64,000 nucleotides of DNA from Agrococcus jejuensis (GCF_900099705.1 NZ_LT629695.1:1612001-1676000), one strand, 5' to 3'. Positions 30,355-39,960 are shown, numbered from the stretch's first letter. The notes: generated by a model from the letters alone, not told the origin. Numbers and translations: made by a program.

Positions 30355-32265
30355 ATGAAGTTCTTCCAGAGGCTGGGCAAGTCGCTCATGCTGCCCATCG
30401 CGGTCCTGCCGGTCGCAGCCATCCTGTCCGGCATCGGCTACTGGATCACCACCGCCGCAGGCGAGAACGTCGCCTCCGCATTCTTCGCCGCCGCAGGTGG
30501 CGCGCTGCTCGACAACCTGCCGCTGCTCTTCGCCATCGGCGTCGCGTTCGGCATGGCGTCGAAGTCCGACGGCACCGCCGCCCTCGCTGGCCTCGTCTCC
30601 TACCTCGTCATCACGCGCCTGCTGTCGCCCGACACCGTCGCCGGGCTGACCGGCGTCGACGTCGAGGCCACGAACCCCGCGTTCGGCAACATCGAGAACG
30701 CGTTCATCGGCATCCTCGCCGGCCTCATCGGCGCAGTGTGCTTCGACCGCTTCAAGGACGTGCAGCTGCCGACGGCCCTGTCGTTCTTCTCGGGCAAGCG
30801 CTCCGTCGCCATCGTCACGGCCGGCGCCTCGCTCGTCGTGGCACTCGTGCTGTTCTTCGTCTGGCCGATCGTGTTCGGCGGCCTCGTCGGCTTCGGCGAG
30901 CTGCTGCTGGGCCTCGGCCCGGTCGGCGCCGGCATCTACGGCTTCTTCAACCGCCTGCTCATCCCCACGGGTCTGCACCACGCGCTGAACTCGGTGTTCT
31001 GGTTCGACGTCGCCGGCATCAACGACCTCGGCAACTTCCTCAACAACACCGGCACCTACGGCGTCACCGGCCAGTACATGTCGGGCTTCTTCCCGATCAT
31101 GATGTTCGGCCTGCCGGGCGCCGCCCTCGCGATGTACCTCACGGCCAAGACCACGCGCCGCAAGGTGACCGCCGGCATCCTCATCTCGGCCGCGTTCGCG
31201 TCGTTCTTCGTGGGCGTCACCGAGCCGCTCGAGTTCGCGTTCATGTTCCTCGCGCCGCCGCTGTACGTGCTGCACGCCCTGTTCACGGGCATCTCGATGG
31301 CCATCGCCGCCGCGCTGCCGGTGCGCATGGGCTTCGGCTTCTCGGGCGGCTTCATCGACCTCGTGCTCAACTGGGTCAACCCGATGGCGCAGAACCCGTG
31401 GATCCTGCTGCTCATGGGCGTCGCGTGGTTCCTCATCTACTTCGTCGCGTTCTACTTCATCATCAAGCGCTTCGACCTCAAGACCCCCGGCCGCGAGGAC
31501 GAGGAGATCGGCGTCGAGGGCGCCGTCGGCCAGTCGAAGTTCCTCGCGCAGGCGTCGGCCATCCTCGACGGCCTCGGCGGCAAGGGCAACGTGCTCGACC
31601 TCGACAACTGCGCCACGCGCCTCCGCATGGAGATCGCCGACGTGTCGAAGGTCGACGACGCAGCCATCCGCCGCGCGGGTGCCGCGGGCGTCATGAAGCC
31701 CGGTGGCAGGTCGGTGCAGGTCATCTACGGCCTCGAGGTGCAGTTCGTGAAGGATGCGATGGAGGACCTCATCGCCGGCCGCGTCGCCCCGCCGTCGGAT
31801 GCGGAGGTCGAGGCCGTCGTCGAGACCGCCGCACCCGCCGCGGGTGGCGTCGCGACCGCGACCGTCGTGACGGTGCGCCAGCCCGTCGAGGGCCGCATCG
31901 TGCCGCTGACCGAGGTGCCGGATGCGACCTTCGCCGAGGGCATCATGGGCCCCGGCGTCGCGATCGAGCCGACCGGTGGCGTCGTCGTGGCGCCCGCCGA
32001 CGGCACCGTCGCGCACGTGTTCCCCACGGGCCACGCGGTCGCGATGGTGCTGAGCGACGGCACCGAGCTGCTCGTGCACGTCGGCATCGACACCGTGCAG
32101 ATGCAGGGCGACGGCTTCACGACGCTCGTCGCCGTCGGCGACGAGGTCACCGAGGGCACCCCGCTGCTCGAGTTCGACGCCGCCAAGATCCGCGCCGCCG
32201 GCCACCCGACCGTGACGCCCGTGATCCTGCTGAACGGCGGCGACGCGGAGCTGCGACTGCGGTAG
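30355..32265 (+). CDS. nagE: PTS permease EIICBA, N-acetylglucosamine type
   Basis: 636 residues with three fused domains. EIIC (about 1-375): MKFFQRLGKSLMLPIAVLPV, membrane helices and TGLHHALNSVFWF, a phrase typical of GlcNAc permeases. EIIB (about 395-470): phosphorylated Cys419 in LDLDNCATRLRME. EIIA (about 500-636): active His575 in LLVHVGIDTVQMQG. The protein imports and phosphorylates an amino sugar using phosphoryl groups from HPr. A dre-type operator and a DasR-like gene upstream support N-acetylglucosamine over glucose. The C-B-A order matches NagE. No ptsH or ptsI in the window. Confidence 0.85.
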   Translation: MKFFQRLGKSLMLPIAVLPVAAILSGIGYWITTAAGENVASAFFAAAGGALLDNLPLLFAIGVAFGMASKSDGTAALAGLVSYLVITRLLSPDTVAGLTGVDVEATNPAFGNIENAFIGILAGLIGAVCFDRFKDVQLPTALSFFSGKRSVAIVTAGASLVVALVLFFVWPIVFGGLVGFGELLLGLGPVGAGIYGFFNRLLIPTGLHHALNSVFWFDVAGINDLGNFLNNTGTYGVTGQYMSGFFPIMMFGLPGAALAMYLTAKTTRRKVTAGILISAAFASFFVGVTEPLEFAFMFLAPPLYVLHALFTGISMAIAAALPVRMGFGFSGGFIDLVLNWVNPMAQNPWILLLMGVAWFLIYFVAFYFIIKRFDLKTPGREDEEIGVEGAVGQSKFLAQASAILDGLGGKGNVLDLDNCATRLRMEIADVSKVDDAAIRRAGAAGVMKPGGRSVQVIYGLEVQFVKDAMEDLIAGRVAPPSDAEVEAVVETAAPAAGGVATATVVTVRQPVEGRIVPLTEVPDATFAEGIMGPGVAIEPTGGVVVAPADGTVAHVFPTGHAVAMVLSDGTELLVHVGIDTVQMQGDGFTTLVAVGDEVTEGTPLLEFDAAKIRAAGHPTVTPVILLNGGDAELRLR

Positions 32266-32318
32266 CCGACATGCGTGGAGGCCCCGCCCACCCGACCCGA
32301 AGAGGAAGAGAGACGAGC

Positions 32319-33503
32319 ATGCGCTCGACCATCACCCGAATCGATCGAAGGAGGCGGGGCCTTCGCGCATCCGTCGCCGTGCCCATCGTCTTGGCGACCG
32401 CCATCGCGCTCGTCGGCTGCACCGATCCCGCCAGCAGCGAGCCCGCCGCCGGCGACGAGCCCACCGTCGAGGAGCTGTTCGACGCCGTCGACAACGCCTC
32501 GCCCACCTCGGAGCGCGTGGACGCGCTCACCGACATCGCCATGCACTACTACTGGAACGGCGGCGACCTCTCGGAGACCGAGGAGGAGTTCTTCCAGGGC
32601 GTCACGCTGCACGGCGACTACGACGTCGTCGCCGAGGCCATGCGCCAGGCGGTCGAGATCGATCCGCACGACCTCGACCTGCGGTACGGGCTCGCCTCTG
32701 CGCAGCTGCTGCAGGATGACGTCGAGGCGTCGCTCGAGACGCTCGACGGCATCCTCGCGATCGACCCGGATGCGTACGACGCGCACCTGCGCGCCGCCGC
32801 CTACAGCAGCGCGTCGGGCGACGACGCCGGCGCCGCCGAGCACGTCGCCGAGATGCAGCGCATCGACGCCGAGCGGGCTGCCGACGACGTCGCCGCCCTC
32901 GACTCGGCGGCGGCCGCATCCTCGCTCACCCTGAACGAGGACGTGCCCGCCGACCTGCCGGAGCAGGGCCACGCATTCGTGGTGCTCGGCTATGCGCTCG
33001 CCGACGACGGCACGATGGAGCAGACGCTCATCGATCGGCTCGAGGTCGCGCTCGACGCTGCCGAGGAGTACCCGGAGTCGACGCTCATCGTGACGGGCGG
33101 CGTGCCGCAGGAGGGCGTGACCGAGGCGACCGCCATGACCGAGTGGCTCGTCGAGCAGGGCGTCGACGAGGACCGCATCGTGCCGGAGGCCCTCGCGACC
33201 GACACCGTCGAGAACGCGCTGTTCTCGCTGCAGCTCGCTGCCGACCACGACGTCGACACCGTCACCGTGATCTCGAGCGCATCGCACATGCGTCGCGCGA
33301 TCACGATCTTCGACGAGGTCGCCGACTCCCTCGGCCCGGCCATGGGGCTCGACGTCACGGGCGACGACCTCACGAACGTCGTCGCGATGGACTACGACTC
33401 GGCCGACGAGGCCGCCGAGGTCACGCCGCAGGAGCAGCTCGTGATCTACCGCGACCTGCTGCGCGCGTCGGGGGTGTGGGCGTTCCCGGGGTTGCAGCGG
33501 TGA
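32319..33503 (+). CDS. lipoprotein with TPR-like region and DUF218 (YdcF/ElyC) domain
   Basis: 394 residues. Signal with lipobox: VAVPIVLATAIALVGC, Cys near 34. Residues 60-200 are helical and acidic with TPR-like pairs (DYDVVAEAMRQAVEIDPHDL, ASLETLDGILAIDPDAYDAH). Residues 225-390 are a DUF218 domain: AFVVLGYAL, LIVTGGVPQEGVTEATAMTE, VEQGVDEDRIVPEALATDTV, VISSASHMRR. DUF218 proteins act in the cell envelope, some in enterobacterial common antigen or vancomycin-related phenotypes. Start ATG 32319 lies 53 bases after nagE, so it may be co-transcribed with it. Confidence 0.8.
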   Translation: MRSTITRIDRRRRGLRASVAVPIVLATAIALVGCTDPASSEPAAGDEPTVEELFDAVDNASPTSERVDALTDIAMHYYWNGGDLSETEEEFFQGVTLHGDYDVVAEAMRQAVEIDPHDLDLRYGLASAQLLQDDVEASLETLDGILAIDPDAYDAHLRAAAYSSASGDDAGAAEHVAEMQRIDAERAADDVAALDSAAAASSLTLNEDVPADLPEQGHAFVVLGYALADDGTMEQTLIDRLEVALDAAEEYPESTLIVTGGVPQEGVTEATAMTEWLVEQGVDEDRIVPEALATDTVENALFSLQLAADHDVDTVTVISSASHMRRAITIFDEVADSLGPAMGLDVTGDDLTNVVAMDYDSADEAAEVTPQEQLVIYRDLLRASGVWAFPGLQR

Positions 33504-33520
33504 GGTGAGCCTTCGGGCGG

Positions 33521-33700
33521 CATCCTTCGAGGCTCACTGCGTTCGCACCTCGAGGAGCGGTCTTCGGGAGGCCCCTGGCCCAGCTGGTCGGGGGTGCTCC
33601 CTTCCGCTCCCTGAGGTGCGAGCGAAGCGAGCCTCGAAGGGTCCCACCGTCGCCGGTTGGCACCTTTCGAGGCTCACTGCGTTCGCACCTCAAGGAGCGG
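33521..33700. repeat. R2 repeats, three copies
   Basis: Copies at 33521-33560, 33605-33643 (inverted relative to the others) and 33661-33700, each of the form CCTTCGAGGCTCACTGCGTT-CGCACCTC or its complement. The last ends 11 bases before the DUF3500 gene's stop. The rest of the gap holds no gene. Confidence 0.65.
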
Positions 33701-33710
33701 TCTCTTGGGG

Positions 33711-34904
33711 CTACGGCGCGCTCGGCACGCCACCCATGCCGCCCGTCGCCGCCTGCTGCTCGACGCTGTTCGCGTAGTCGTTCGTCGGGTCGCGGTAGAT
33801 GGTGTGCACGTGGCCCCAGCCCGAGGTCGTGACGCCGTCGACGTCGGCGCCCGCGGAGCCCTGCTGCGCCTGGAACGCCACGTACACGTTCGGCCCCGAG
33901 ATCGAGAACGAGATGCCGTCGCCCTGCGTCATGTCGTACGTCGTCTCGCCCGACCACGCGATCACCGTGTCGTCGAGCGTCGCCTCGATCGCGGCGAGCG
34001 CATCCGCCGTCGTCTGCTCGTCGGCCATGCCGACCCAGTTCGCGAGCAGGTCGAGCAGCAGCGTGCGCTGCTCGTCGGTGAGGTCGGCGCCCGTGAGGCC
34101 CGAGCCGGTCTCGAAGTCGCACTCGTCGCCCGGCGCGCACATCGTGACGTCGCCCGACGTCAGCGTCGCCTGCTGCTCGGCGGTGAGGCTGTCGAAGAAC
34201 GCGAACGCGTCGGTGTAGATGCCGTCGAACGGCTGCACCTCGGTGCCGTCGGCCGCCGTGTAGACGGCGGGCTGCACGCCCAGGTGCGTCGGCGCGAACG
34301 TGATGGCGTCGGCGGATGCGTCGAGCGTCGCGTTGATGCCAAGGTGGTGGCCGCCGAACTGCACCTCGTACGCCGTGCCGCTCGTCGCGTCGCCGAAGAT
34401 CGCCAGGTAGTACTGCCCGAGCGAGGTCTCGGTGCTGGAGCTGTGCTCGAGCAGGTACTCGTCGCCGCCCATGATGCCCGTGACCGTCGCGTACGCCTCG
34501 TCGCTCAGCAGCGCCTCGAGCACCGCCATCGCGGCCGCCTGCTGCTCGTCGGTGAGGTCGTCGAGGTCGAGCCCGGCGCGCTGCACGAACGTGACGGGGA
34601 AGTTCGACCACGAGGTCGTCTTCGTCTCGTCGTCGTAGTCGTACAGCACGGTCTCGCGCTGCTCGGCCGTGAGCGTCGCGAGGAACGCCTCCACCGCCGC
34701 CGACGTGTCGGCGATCGTCTCGGCCGTCGTCGTCGCATCCGTCGTGCTCGCGTCGGTCGTCGTCGTGGTCGTCGTCTCGCTCGAGCCCGTCGAGCTCGTG
34801 CTCGTGGTCGCGGCGACCTGCGCCGTCGAGCATCCGGCGAGCACGAGGCCCGCCACGAGCATCGAGGAGGCCACCCAGGCCGTTCGTCGAATCGTCTTCA
34901 GCAT
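33711..34904 (-). CDS. DUF3500-family lipoprotein
   Basis: 397 residues from ATG 34904 with GGGAGATG upstream. Lipoprotein signal SMLVAGLVLAGC, then a Ser/Thr-rich linker (TTSTSSTGSSETTTTTTTDA) and a DUF3500 domain covering the rest: AFLATLTAEQRETVLYDYDD, FGGHHLGINAT, FDGIYTDAFAFFDSLTAEQQ, and GWGHVHTIYRDPTNDYA at the C-terminus. DUF3500 proteins are exported and uncharacterised; the histidine-rich HHLGIN and WGHVHT pieces may bind metal. Monocistronic; divergent from the two-component genes next to it with 147 bases between. Confidence 0.85.
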   Translation of the reverse strand: MLKTIRRTAWVASSMLVAGLVLAGCSTAQVAATTSTSSTGSSETTTTTTTDASTTDATTTAETIADTSAAVEAFLATLTAEQRETVLYDYDDETKTTSWSNFPVTFVQRAGLDLDDLTDEQQAAAMAVLEALLSDEAYATVTGIMGGDEYLLEHSSSTETSLGQYYLAIFGDATSGTAYEVQFGGHHLGINATLDASADAITFAPTHLGVQPAVYTAADGTEVQPFDGIYTDAFAFFDSLTAEQQATLTSGDVTMCAPGDECDFETGSGLTGADLTDEQRTLLLDLLANWVGMADEQTTADALAAIEATLDDTVIAWSGETTYDMTQGDGISFSISGPNVYVAFQAQQGSAGADVDGVTTSGWGHVHTIYRDPTNDYANSVEQQAATGGMGGVPSAP

Positions 34905-35051
34905 GTCCGCATCTCCCTGCGTCGTCCGGCTGCGTCGTCTGCGACCAGTGCAACGGCGCCACATTCACGCACGCCAAGAGCCCGATTCGGAGTCCATTCG
35001 GAAGCGCCCGATCGCATGGTGCGCACGCGCGCGGCGCGTCAGACTGACGTC

Positions 35052-35780
35052 GTGACCGATCCCACGACGCCCCCGCAGCGCCTCACCCGCGCCGACGGAT
35101 CCCCCATCCGCGCCCTCGTCGTCGACGACGAGCCGAACCTCGCCGACCTGCTGCGCATGGCGCTGGGCACCGAGGGATGGGATGCGCGCGTGGCGTCGAA
35201 CGGGCAGGAGGCGCTCAACCTCGTGCGCGAGATCGAGCCCGACGTCGTCGTGCTCGACTGGATGATGCCGGGCCTCGACGGCATGGAGGTGCTGCGGCGC
35301 CTGCGCGACGGCGGCAACGACGTGCCCGTGCTGTTCCTCACGGCCAAGGACGGCGTCGACGACCGCATCGCCGGCATCACCGCCGGCGGCGACGACTACG
35401 TGACGAAGCCGTTCGACCTGCGCGAGGTCGTCGCCCGCCTGCGCGGCATGGTCAAGCGGCGCGTGGGCGAGCCCGAGCACGACTCGGTGCTGCGCGTCGG
35501 CGACCTCACGCTCGACGAGGAGACGTACGAGGTCGCGCGGGCCGGCGAGACGATCCGCCTCACGGCGAAGGAGTTCGAGCTGCTGCGCTACCTCATGCGC
35601 AACCAGCGTCGCGTGCTCACGCGCGCGCAGATCCTCGAGAACGTGTGGTCGTACGACTTCGGCGGCCGGTCGGGCGTCGTCGAGATCTACATCTCGTACC
35701 TGCGCAAGAAGCTCGACGCGCTAGGCGCGCCGCTCATCCACACCGTGCGCTCGGTGGGCTACACGATCAAGCCGGCGTGA
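35052..35780 (+). CDS. OmpR-family response regulator
   Basis: 242 residues, GTG start at 35052. Receiver domain 20-135: acidic pair in ALVVDDEPNL, phospho-acceptor Asp69 in VVVLDWMMPG, Lys in DDYVTKPF. The winged-helix effector domain 150-240 contains LTAKEFELLRYLMRNQRRVL and the terminal HTVRSVGYTIKPA. It is directly followed by its sensor kinase gene. The pair resembles TcrA/TrcR-type or MprA-type systems of actinobacteria. Target genes unknown; the neighbouring DUF3500 lipoprotein gene is a positional candidate. Confidence 0.92.
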   Translation: MTDPTTPPQRLTRADGSPIRALVVDDEPNLADLLRMALGTEGWDARVASNGQEALNLVREIEPDVVVLDWMMPGLDGMEVLRRLRDGGNDVPVLFLTAKDGVDDRIAGITAGGDDYVTKPFDLREVVARLRGMVKRRVGEPEHDSVLRVGDLTLDEETYEVARAGETIRLTAKEFELLRYLMRNQRRVLTRAQILENVWSYDFGGRSGVVEIYISYLRKKLDALGAPLIHTVRSVGYTIKPA

Positions 35781-35788
35781 GGCGCGGC

Positions 35789-37201
35789 ATGCTGCGTTCG
35801 TGGACGCTGCGGCGCCGCCTCGTCGTGGGCGTGGCGCTGCTCGCGCTCGTCGCGTTCCTCGTGGCGGGCGTCGGCACGGTGCTCGCGCTGCGGGCGTCGC
35901 TGCTCGACCGGCTCGACGAGGACGTGCGGATGGGCGTCATGCTCGCGGGCGGACCGGGCGGCGGGCCCTCGCAGGGACCTGGTCAGGGGCCAGAGCAGCG
36001 GCTCGGCACGTTGCAGCTCGTCGTCGACGCGAGCGGCACGCCGACCACTGCGTCGTACGTCGCCGACGACGGCACGACGTCGTCGCTCACCGCGACGCAG
36101 ATCGAGCGGCTGCTCGAGGTGACGGCGGATGCGGATCCCGTGACGGTCGACCTGGGCGGCACGCTCGGCACCATGCGCGTCGCGGCGGCCGAGCAGGACG
36201 GCGCGACGATCGTCGCCGGCCAGTCGATGGATGACCTCGACGCCACGAGCGGCGCGCTCGTGGGCATCCTCGTGGCCGTGATGGGCGGCACGCTCGTGCT
36301 GCTCGCCCTCGCGATCGGCTGGCTCGTGCGGCGGTCGCTGCAGCCGCTCGAGCGGGTCGCCGCCACGGCCGAGCGCGTCGCGGCGAGGCCGCTGTCGGAG
36401 GGCGCCGTGTCGGTGCCCGAGCGCGCCGCCGTCGACGAGGATCCGCGCACCGAGGTCGGTCGCGTCGGCGCCTCGCTCGACCGGCTGCTCGACCACGTCG
36501 AGACGTCGCTCACGGCGCGGCAGGCGAGCGAGGAGCGTCTGCGGCGGTTCGTGGCGGATGCGAGCCACGAGCTGCGCACGCCGCTCGCGTCGGTGCGCGG
36601 CTACGCGCAGCTCGCACGCGCCGAGGATGCGCCGCGCACCGCCACGCAGGAGCGCGCGCTCGACCGCATCGAGTCGGAGGCGTCGCGCATGGGCGTGCTC
36701 GTGGACGACCTGCTGCTGCTCGCGCGGCTCGACGCCGGCCAGTCGCTGCGCGACGAGCCCGTCGACCTGCCGCTGCTCGTCGTCGACGCCGTCGGCGACG
36801 CCCACGCCGTCGATCCGTCGCACGGGTGGCTCGTCGACGTCGGCGACCCCGTGCAGGTGCGCGGCGACGAGGCGAGGCTGCGGCAGGTGCTCGCGAACCT
36901 GCTCGCGAACGCCCGCATCCACACGCCCGCCGGCACGACGGTGCAGACGTCGATCGCCGTCGAGGGGGCGGATGCGGTCGTGACGGTCGTCGACGACGGC
37001 CCGGGCATCGCGCCCGAGCTGCTGCCGCGGCTGTTCGACCGCTTCGCGCGCGGCGACGACGCTCGCACGCGCACCGAGGGGTCGACCGGCCTCGGCCTCT
37101 CGATCTCGCGGGCGATCGTCGAGGCGCACGGCGGCACGCTCACGGTCGAGAGCGCCCCGGGACGCACGGCGTTCGCGCTGCGCCTGCCGATCGCCGACTG
37201 A
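35789..37201 (+). CDS. sensor histidine kinase
   Basis: 470 residues from ATG 35789, which has GAGG six bases upstream; a GTG at 35777 overlapping the regulator stop would add four residues. Helix 1 at about 13-35 (LVVGVALLALVAFLVAGVGT), an extracytoplasmic domain of about 115 residues, helix 2 near 155-177, HAMP linker, HisKA with DASHELRTPLASVRGYAQ (His260), and HATPase with N box ANLLANARIHTPAG, G1 VDDGPGIAPELLPRLFDRFA and G2 STGLGLSI. Signal not known. Forms a pair with the upstream regulator. Confidence 0.92.
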   Translation: MLRSWTLRRRLVVGVALLALVAFLVAGVGTVLALRASLLDRLDEDVRMGVMLAGGPGGGPSQGPGQGPEQRLGTLQLVVDASGTPTTASYVADDGTTSSLTATQIERLLEVTADADPVTVDLGGTLGTMRVAAAEQDGATIVAGQSMDDLDATSGALVGILVAVMGGTLVLLALAIGWLVRRSLQPLERVAATAERVAARPLSEGAVSVPERAAVDEDPRTEVGRVGASLDRLLDHVETSLTARQASEERLRRFVADASHELRTPLASVRGYAQLARAEDAPRTATQERALDRIESEASRMGVLVDDLLLLARLDAGQSLRDEPVDLPLLVVDAVGDAHAVDPSHGWLVDVGDPVQVRGDEARLRQVLANLLANARIHTPAGTTVQTSIAVEGADAVVTVVDDGPGIAPELLPRLFDRFARGDDARTRTEGSTGLGLSISRAIVEAHGGTLTVESAPGRTAFALRLPIAD

Positions 37202-37244
37202 CCCGACCCTGGACCGCGCGGCGGACGCGTGCCACGCTCTGTCC

Positions 37245-37598
37245 ATGAGCGCAGCCGACGTCGACGCGTACATCGCGGGCTTCCCACCCGAGATCGCCGA
37301 ACGCCTCACGCTCGTGCGCGAGGCGCTGCTGCGCGCGGTGCCGGGCGCCGACGAGGTCATCCGGTACGACATCGCCGCCGTGATGCTCGGCGGCAGGTAC
37401 GCCATCCACTACGCCGGCTGGCGGCAGCACGTGGGCCTCTACCCCGTGCCCGTGCTCGACCACGAGCTCGAGGAGGAGGTCGCGCCGCTGCGCTCGGGCA
37501 AGGACTCGGTCGTGCTGAAGCACCGCCAGCCGCTGCCCGTCGACCTCGTGGAGCGAGTGGCGCAGGCGATCGTGGCGATGCGGGCGGCGGAGGGGTAG
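37245..37598 (+). CDS. DUF1801/YdhG-like protein
   Basis: 117 residues. The N-terminal AADVDAYIAGFPPEIAERLT, the central IRYDIAAVMLGGRYAIHYAG with WRQHVGLYP, and the C-terminal LPVDLVERVAQAI match the DUF1801 group (YdhG, frataxin-like fold). Some relatives have been linked to iron handling, but no metal ligand set is evident here. Cytoplasmic. Start ATG 37245 lies 43 bases after the kinase gene and could share its transcript. An R1 repeat follows it. Confidence 0.82.
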   Translation: MSAADVDAYIAGFPPEIAERLTLVREALLRAVPGADEVIRYDIAAVMLGGRYAIHYAGWRQHVGLYPVPVLDHELEEEVAPLRSGKDSVVLKHRQPLPVDLVERVAQAIVAMRAAEG

Positions 37599-37612
37599 GG
37601 GCTTCCACCCAC

Positions 37613-37770
37613 CAGCTGGTCGAGGAGCGCGCGAGCCCCTGGGCGAGCCCGCGTCACGAGACCACGCGACCGCCGCTCCCGCTCAGCCACGCGCATGGTC
37701 GCGCCGAGCGGGCACGTCGCGTGGTCTCGTGACGGCTCCTCGCTGCGCTCGGGGCCTCCTCGACCAGCTG
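37613..37770. repeat. R1 intergenic repeat, full copy
   Basis: 158 bases with the same ends (CAGCTGGTCGAGGAGC / CTCCTCGACCAGCTG) and inner inverted pair (GTCACGAGACCACGCGAC and complement) as the copies at 21370 and 43128. It fills the gap between convergent DUF1801 and tctA genes and may terminate both. Confidence 0.75.
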
Positions 37771-37799
37771 GGTGGAGGCGGCCCCGAGCGAGGGACCCC

Positions 37800-39320
37800 C
37801 TACGCGTCCACCAGCTCCCGCTTCGACGCCCTCCGCGCCACGACCTTGCTGCGCACCGTGATCGCGAGCACGATCGCGAGGATCGCGTAGAGCACGATCG
37901 GGATGGGGCCGGCGACGAGCGTCGAGAAGTCGCCGTCGGCGCTCAGCGCCGCGTCGCGCAGGCTCGTCTCGGCGAGCGGGCCGAGCACCATGCCGATGAT
38001 GAGCGGCGCGAGCGGCACGTCGAGCGCGCGCATGAGGAATCCGACGATGCCGATGCCGAGCAGCATGAGCAGGTCGAACACCGAGCCCGACGTCGCGTAG
38101 ATGCCGAGGCCGCAGAACACCGCGATGCCCGCGTAGAGGTACGCGCGCGGGATGCGCAGCAGCTTCGCCCACACCATCGCGAACGGCAGGTTGATGATGA
38201 GCAGCACCACCATGGCGATGAAGAACGATGCGAGCAGCGCCCACACGAGGTCGGGTGCGCGGTCGAACAGCAGCGGGCCCGGCTGCAGGCCGTACTGACG
38301 GAACGCGGCGAGCATGATCGCGGCGGTCGCCGAGATCGGCAGGCCGAGCGACAGCAGCGCGCCCATCGCCATGCCCGTCGTCGAGTTGCCGGCCGCCTCC
38401 GGTGCGGCGAGGCCGCGGATGGCGCCCTTGCCGAACTGCGGATCCTTGCGCCGCGCATCCAGCCGCTTCTCGAGGCCGTAGGCGAGGAACGTGGGGATCT
38501 CGGAGCCGCCGGCCGGCACGACGCCGAACGGCAGGCCGATCGCGGTGCCGCGCAGCCATGCGGGCGCCGCCTCGCGCAGCTCCCTCTTGGACAGCCACGG
38601 GCGGCCCTTCGGCTGCACGATCTTGCCGTCCTTGAGGTGACGGGCGAGGCACGCGACGTAGATGACCTCGCCGAGCGCGAGGATCGCGACCGTCACCGTG
38701 ACGAGCGAGATGCCGTCGAACAGCTCGGGCACGCCCATCGTGAAGCGCGGGGCGCCCGAGATGCCGTCGACGCCGATCACGGCGATGCCGAGGCCGAGGC
38801 ACAGCGATCCGAGGCCCTTGAGCGCGTCATCGGTCACGACCGACGACGTCGTCACGAACGCGAACAGCGCGAGCGCGAAGAACTCGGCGGGGCCGAAGCT
38901 CGACGAGAACGCCGCGAGCGCCGGGGCGAGGAACACGACGAGGATCGACGCGATCATGCCGCCGACGAACGCGCCGATCGCGGCCGTCGCGAGCGCCTGC
39001 GCCGCCCGCCCGTTGAGCGCCATCTTGTGGCCCTCGAACGTCGACGCGATCGCCGACGCCTGGCCGGGCGTGTTCATGAGGATGCCCATGGTCGAGTCGC
39101 CGAACAGGCCGCCGAAGTAGACGCCGGCGAACATGATGAACGCCGCCGTCGGGTCGAGCGAGAACGTCACGGGCAGCAGCAGCGCCACCGCCATCGACGA
39201 GCCGAGGCCGGGCAGCACGCCGACGGCGGTGCCGAGGAGGCAGCCGACGACGACCCAGAGCAGGTTGGCGGGCGTGAGGGCGCCGGCGAAGCCGTCGCCG
39301 AGCAGTGCGAGCACGTCCAT
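37800..39320 (-). CDS. tctA: tripartite tricarboxylate transporter, large permease TctA
   Basis: 506 residues with about 11-12 membrane helices. TctA signatures: LLWVVVGCLLGTAVGVLPGL, then GGLFGDSTMGILMNTPGQAS, and later a second conserved block GLPFGVVPAGGSEIPTFLAY. TctA forms the ion-coupled channel of TTT importers for citrate or other carboxylates. It follows TctB with a one-base gap, so tctC-tctB-tctA is an operon. ATG at 39320 gives the standard N-terminus MDVLALLGDGFAGALTPANL. The exact carboxylate is unknown. Confidence 0.92.
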   Translation of the reverse strand: MDVLALLGDGFAGALTPANLLWVVVGCLLGTAVGVLPGLGSSMAVALLLPVTFSLDPTAAFIMFAGVYFGGLFGDSTMGILMNTPGQASAIASTFEGHKMALNGRAAQALATAAIGAFVGGMIASILVVFLAPALAAFSSSFGPAEFFALALFAFVTTSSVVTDDALKGLGSLCLGLGIAVIGVDGISGAPRFTMGVPELFDGISLVTVTVAILALGEVIYVACLARHLKDGKIVQPKGRPWLSKRELREAAPAWLRGTAIGLPFGVVPAGGSEIPTFLAYGLEKRLDARRKDPQFGKGAIRGLAAPEAAGNSTTGMAMGALLSLGLPISATAAIMLAAFRQYGLQPGPLLFDRAPDLVWALLASFFIAMVVLLIINLPFAMVWAKLLRIPRAYLYAGIAVFCGLGIYATSGSVFDLLMLLGIGIVGFLMRALDVPLAPLIIGMVLGPLAETSLRDAALSADGDFSTLVAGPIPIVLYAILAIVLAITVRSKVVARRASKRELVDA

Positions 39321-39321
39321 G

Positions 39322-39960
39322 TCAGAACTCCCATCCGACGATGCCCGAGGGCAGCGACAGCTCGAGCAGCATGTCGAAGGCGATGTAGCTGAGCGACGCC
39401 AGCGTGAGCCCGATCACGAGCGGGCGCAGCCAGCCGACGGCGCCGAGTCCCTTCGCGACGCCGAGGAACAGCAGTCCGGCGCCGACGATCCAGCCGAGCA
39501 CGTTCAGCAGCAGCGCGAAGCCCGCGAACGACAGCACGACCCACGCCATCGAGCGCCAGTCGACGCGCACCGCCCGCTCGGGCATCGGCACGTCGACCTG
39601 GTCGACCTCGGCGCCGGTGACGTCGAGCACGGCGACGGATGCGGTCGTCGGCTCCGCCTCGGAGGCGTGAGCATCCGTGCCCGCGCGCTGCTGGCGCACG
39701 AACCGCACGACGAGCAGGCCGGAGAGCAGCAGCAGCGCCGCGGCGATGAGGCCGGGGAAGAACTCCGGCCCGGGGAACGACGTGCCCTCCGGCACCTCCA
39801 TCGTCACGATGCCGACGATGAGGTAGACCGCGAACGCTGCGAGCAGCACCGGCACGGTGAGCTCCTTCGCGACCTCGGCGATGCGACCGGTGTCGGCGCG
39901 GATCGACAGCCGCTGGCCGACGACGGCCGACGACGACGTGGGGTTGCTCGGATGCATCAT
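39322..39960 (-). CDS. tctB: tripartite tricarboxylate transporter, small permease TctB
   Basis: 212 residues with four predicted helices (about 32-52, 66-88, 137-160, 180-202) and a hydrophilic loop between helices 2 and 3. TctB proteins are poorly conserved; GPEFFPGLIAAALLLLSGLL is the usual phrase after the first helix. Its ATG overlaps the tctC stop (TGATG-type junction), and one base separates it from tctA. With TctA it forms the membrane part of the importer. Function is assigned mainly from context and topology. Confidence 0.85.
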   Translation of the reverse strand: MMHPSNPTSSSAVVGQRLSIRADTGRIAEVAKELTVPVLLAAFAVYLIVGIVTMEVPEGTSFPGPEFFPGLIAAALLLLSGLLVVRFVRQQRAGTDAHASEAEPTTASVAVLDVTGAEVDQVDVPMPERAVRVDWRSMAWVVLSFAGFALLLNVLGWIVGAGLLFLGVAKGLGAVGWLRPLVIGLTLASLSYIAFDMLLELSLPSGIVGWEF

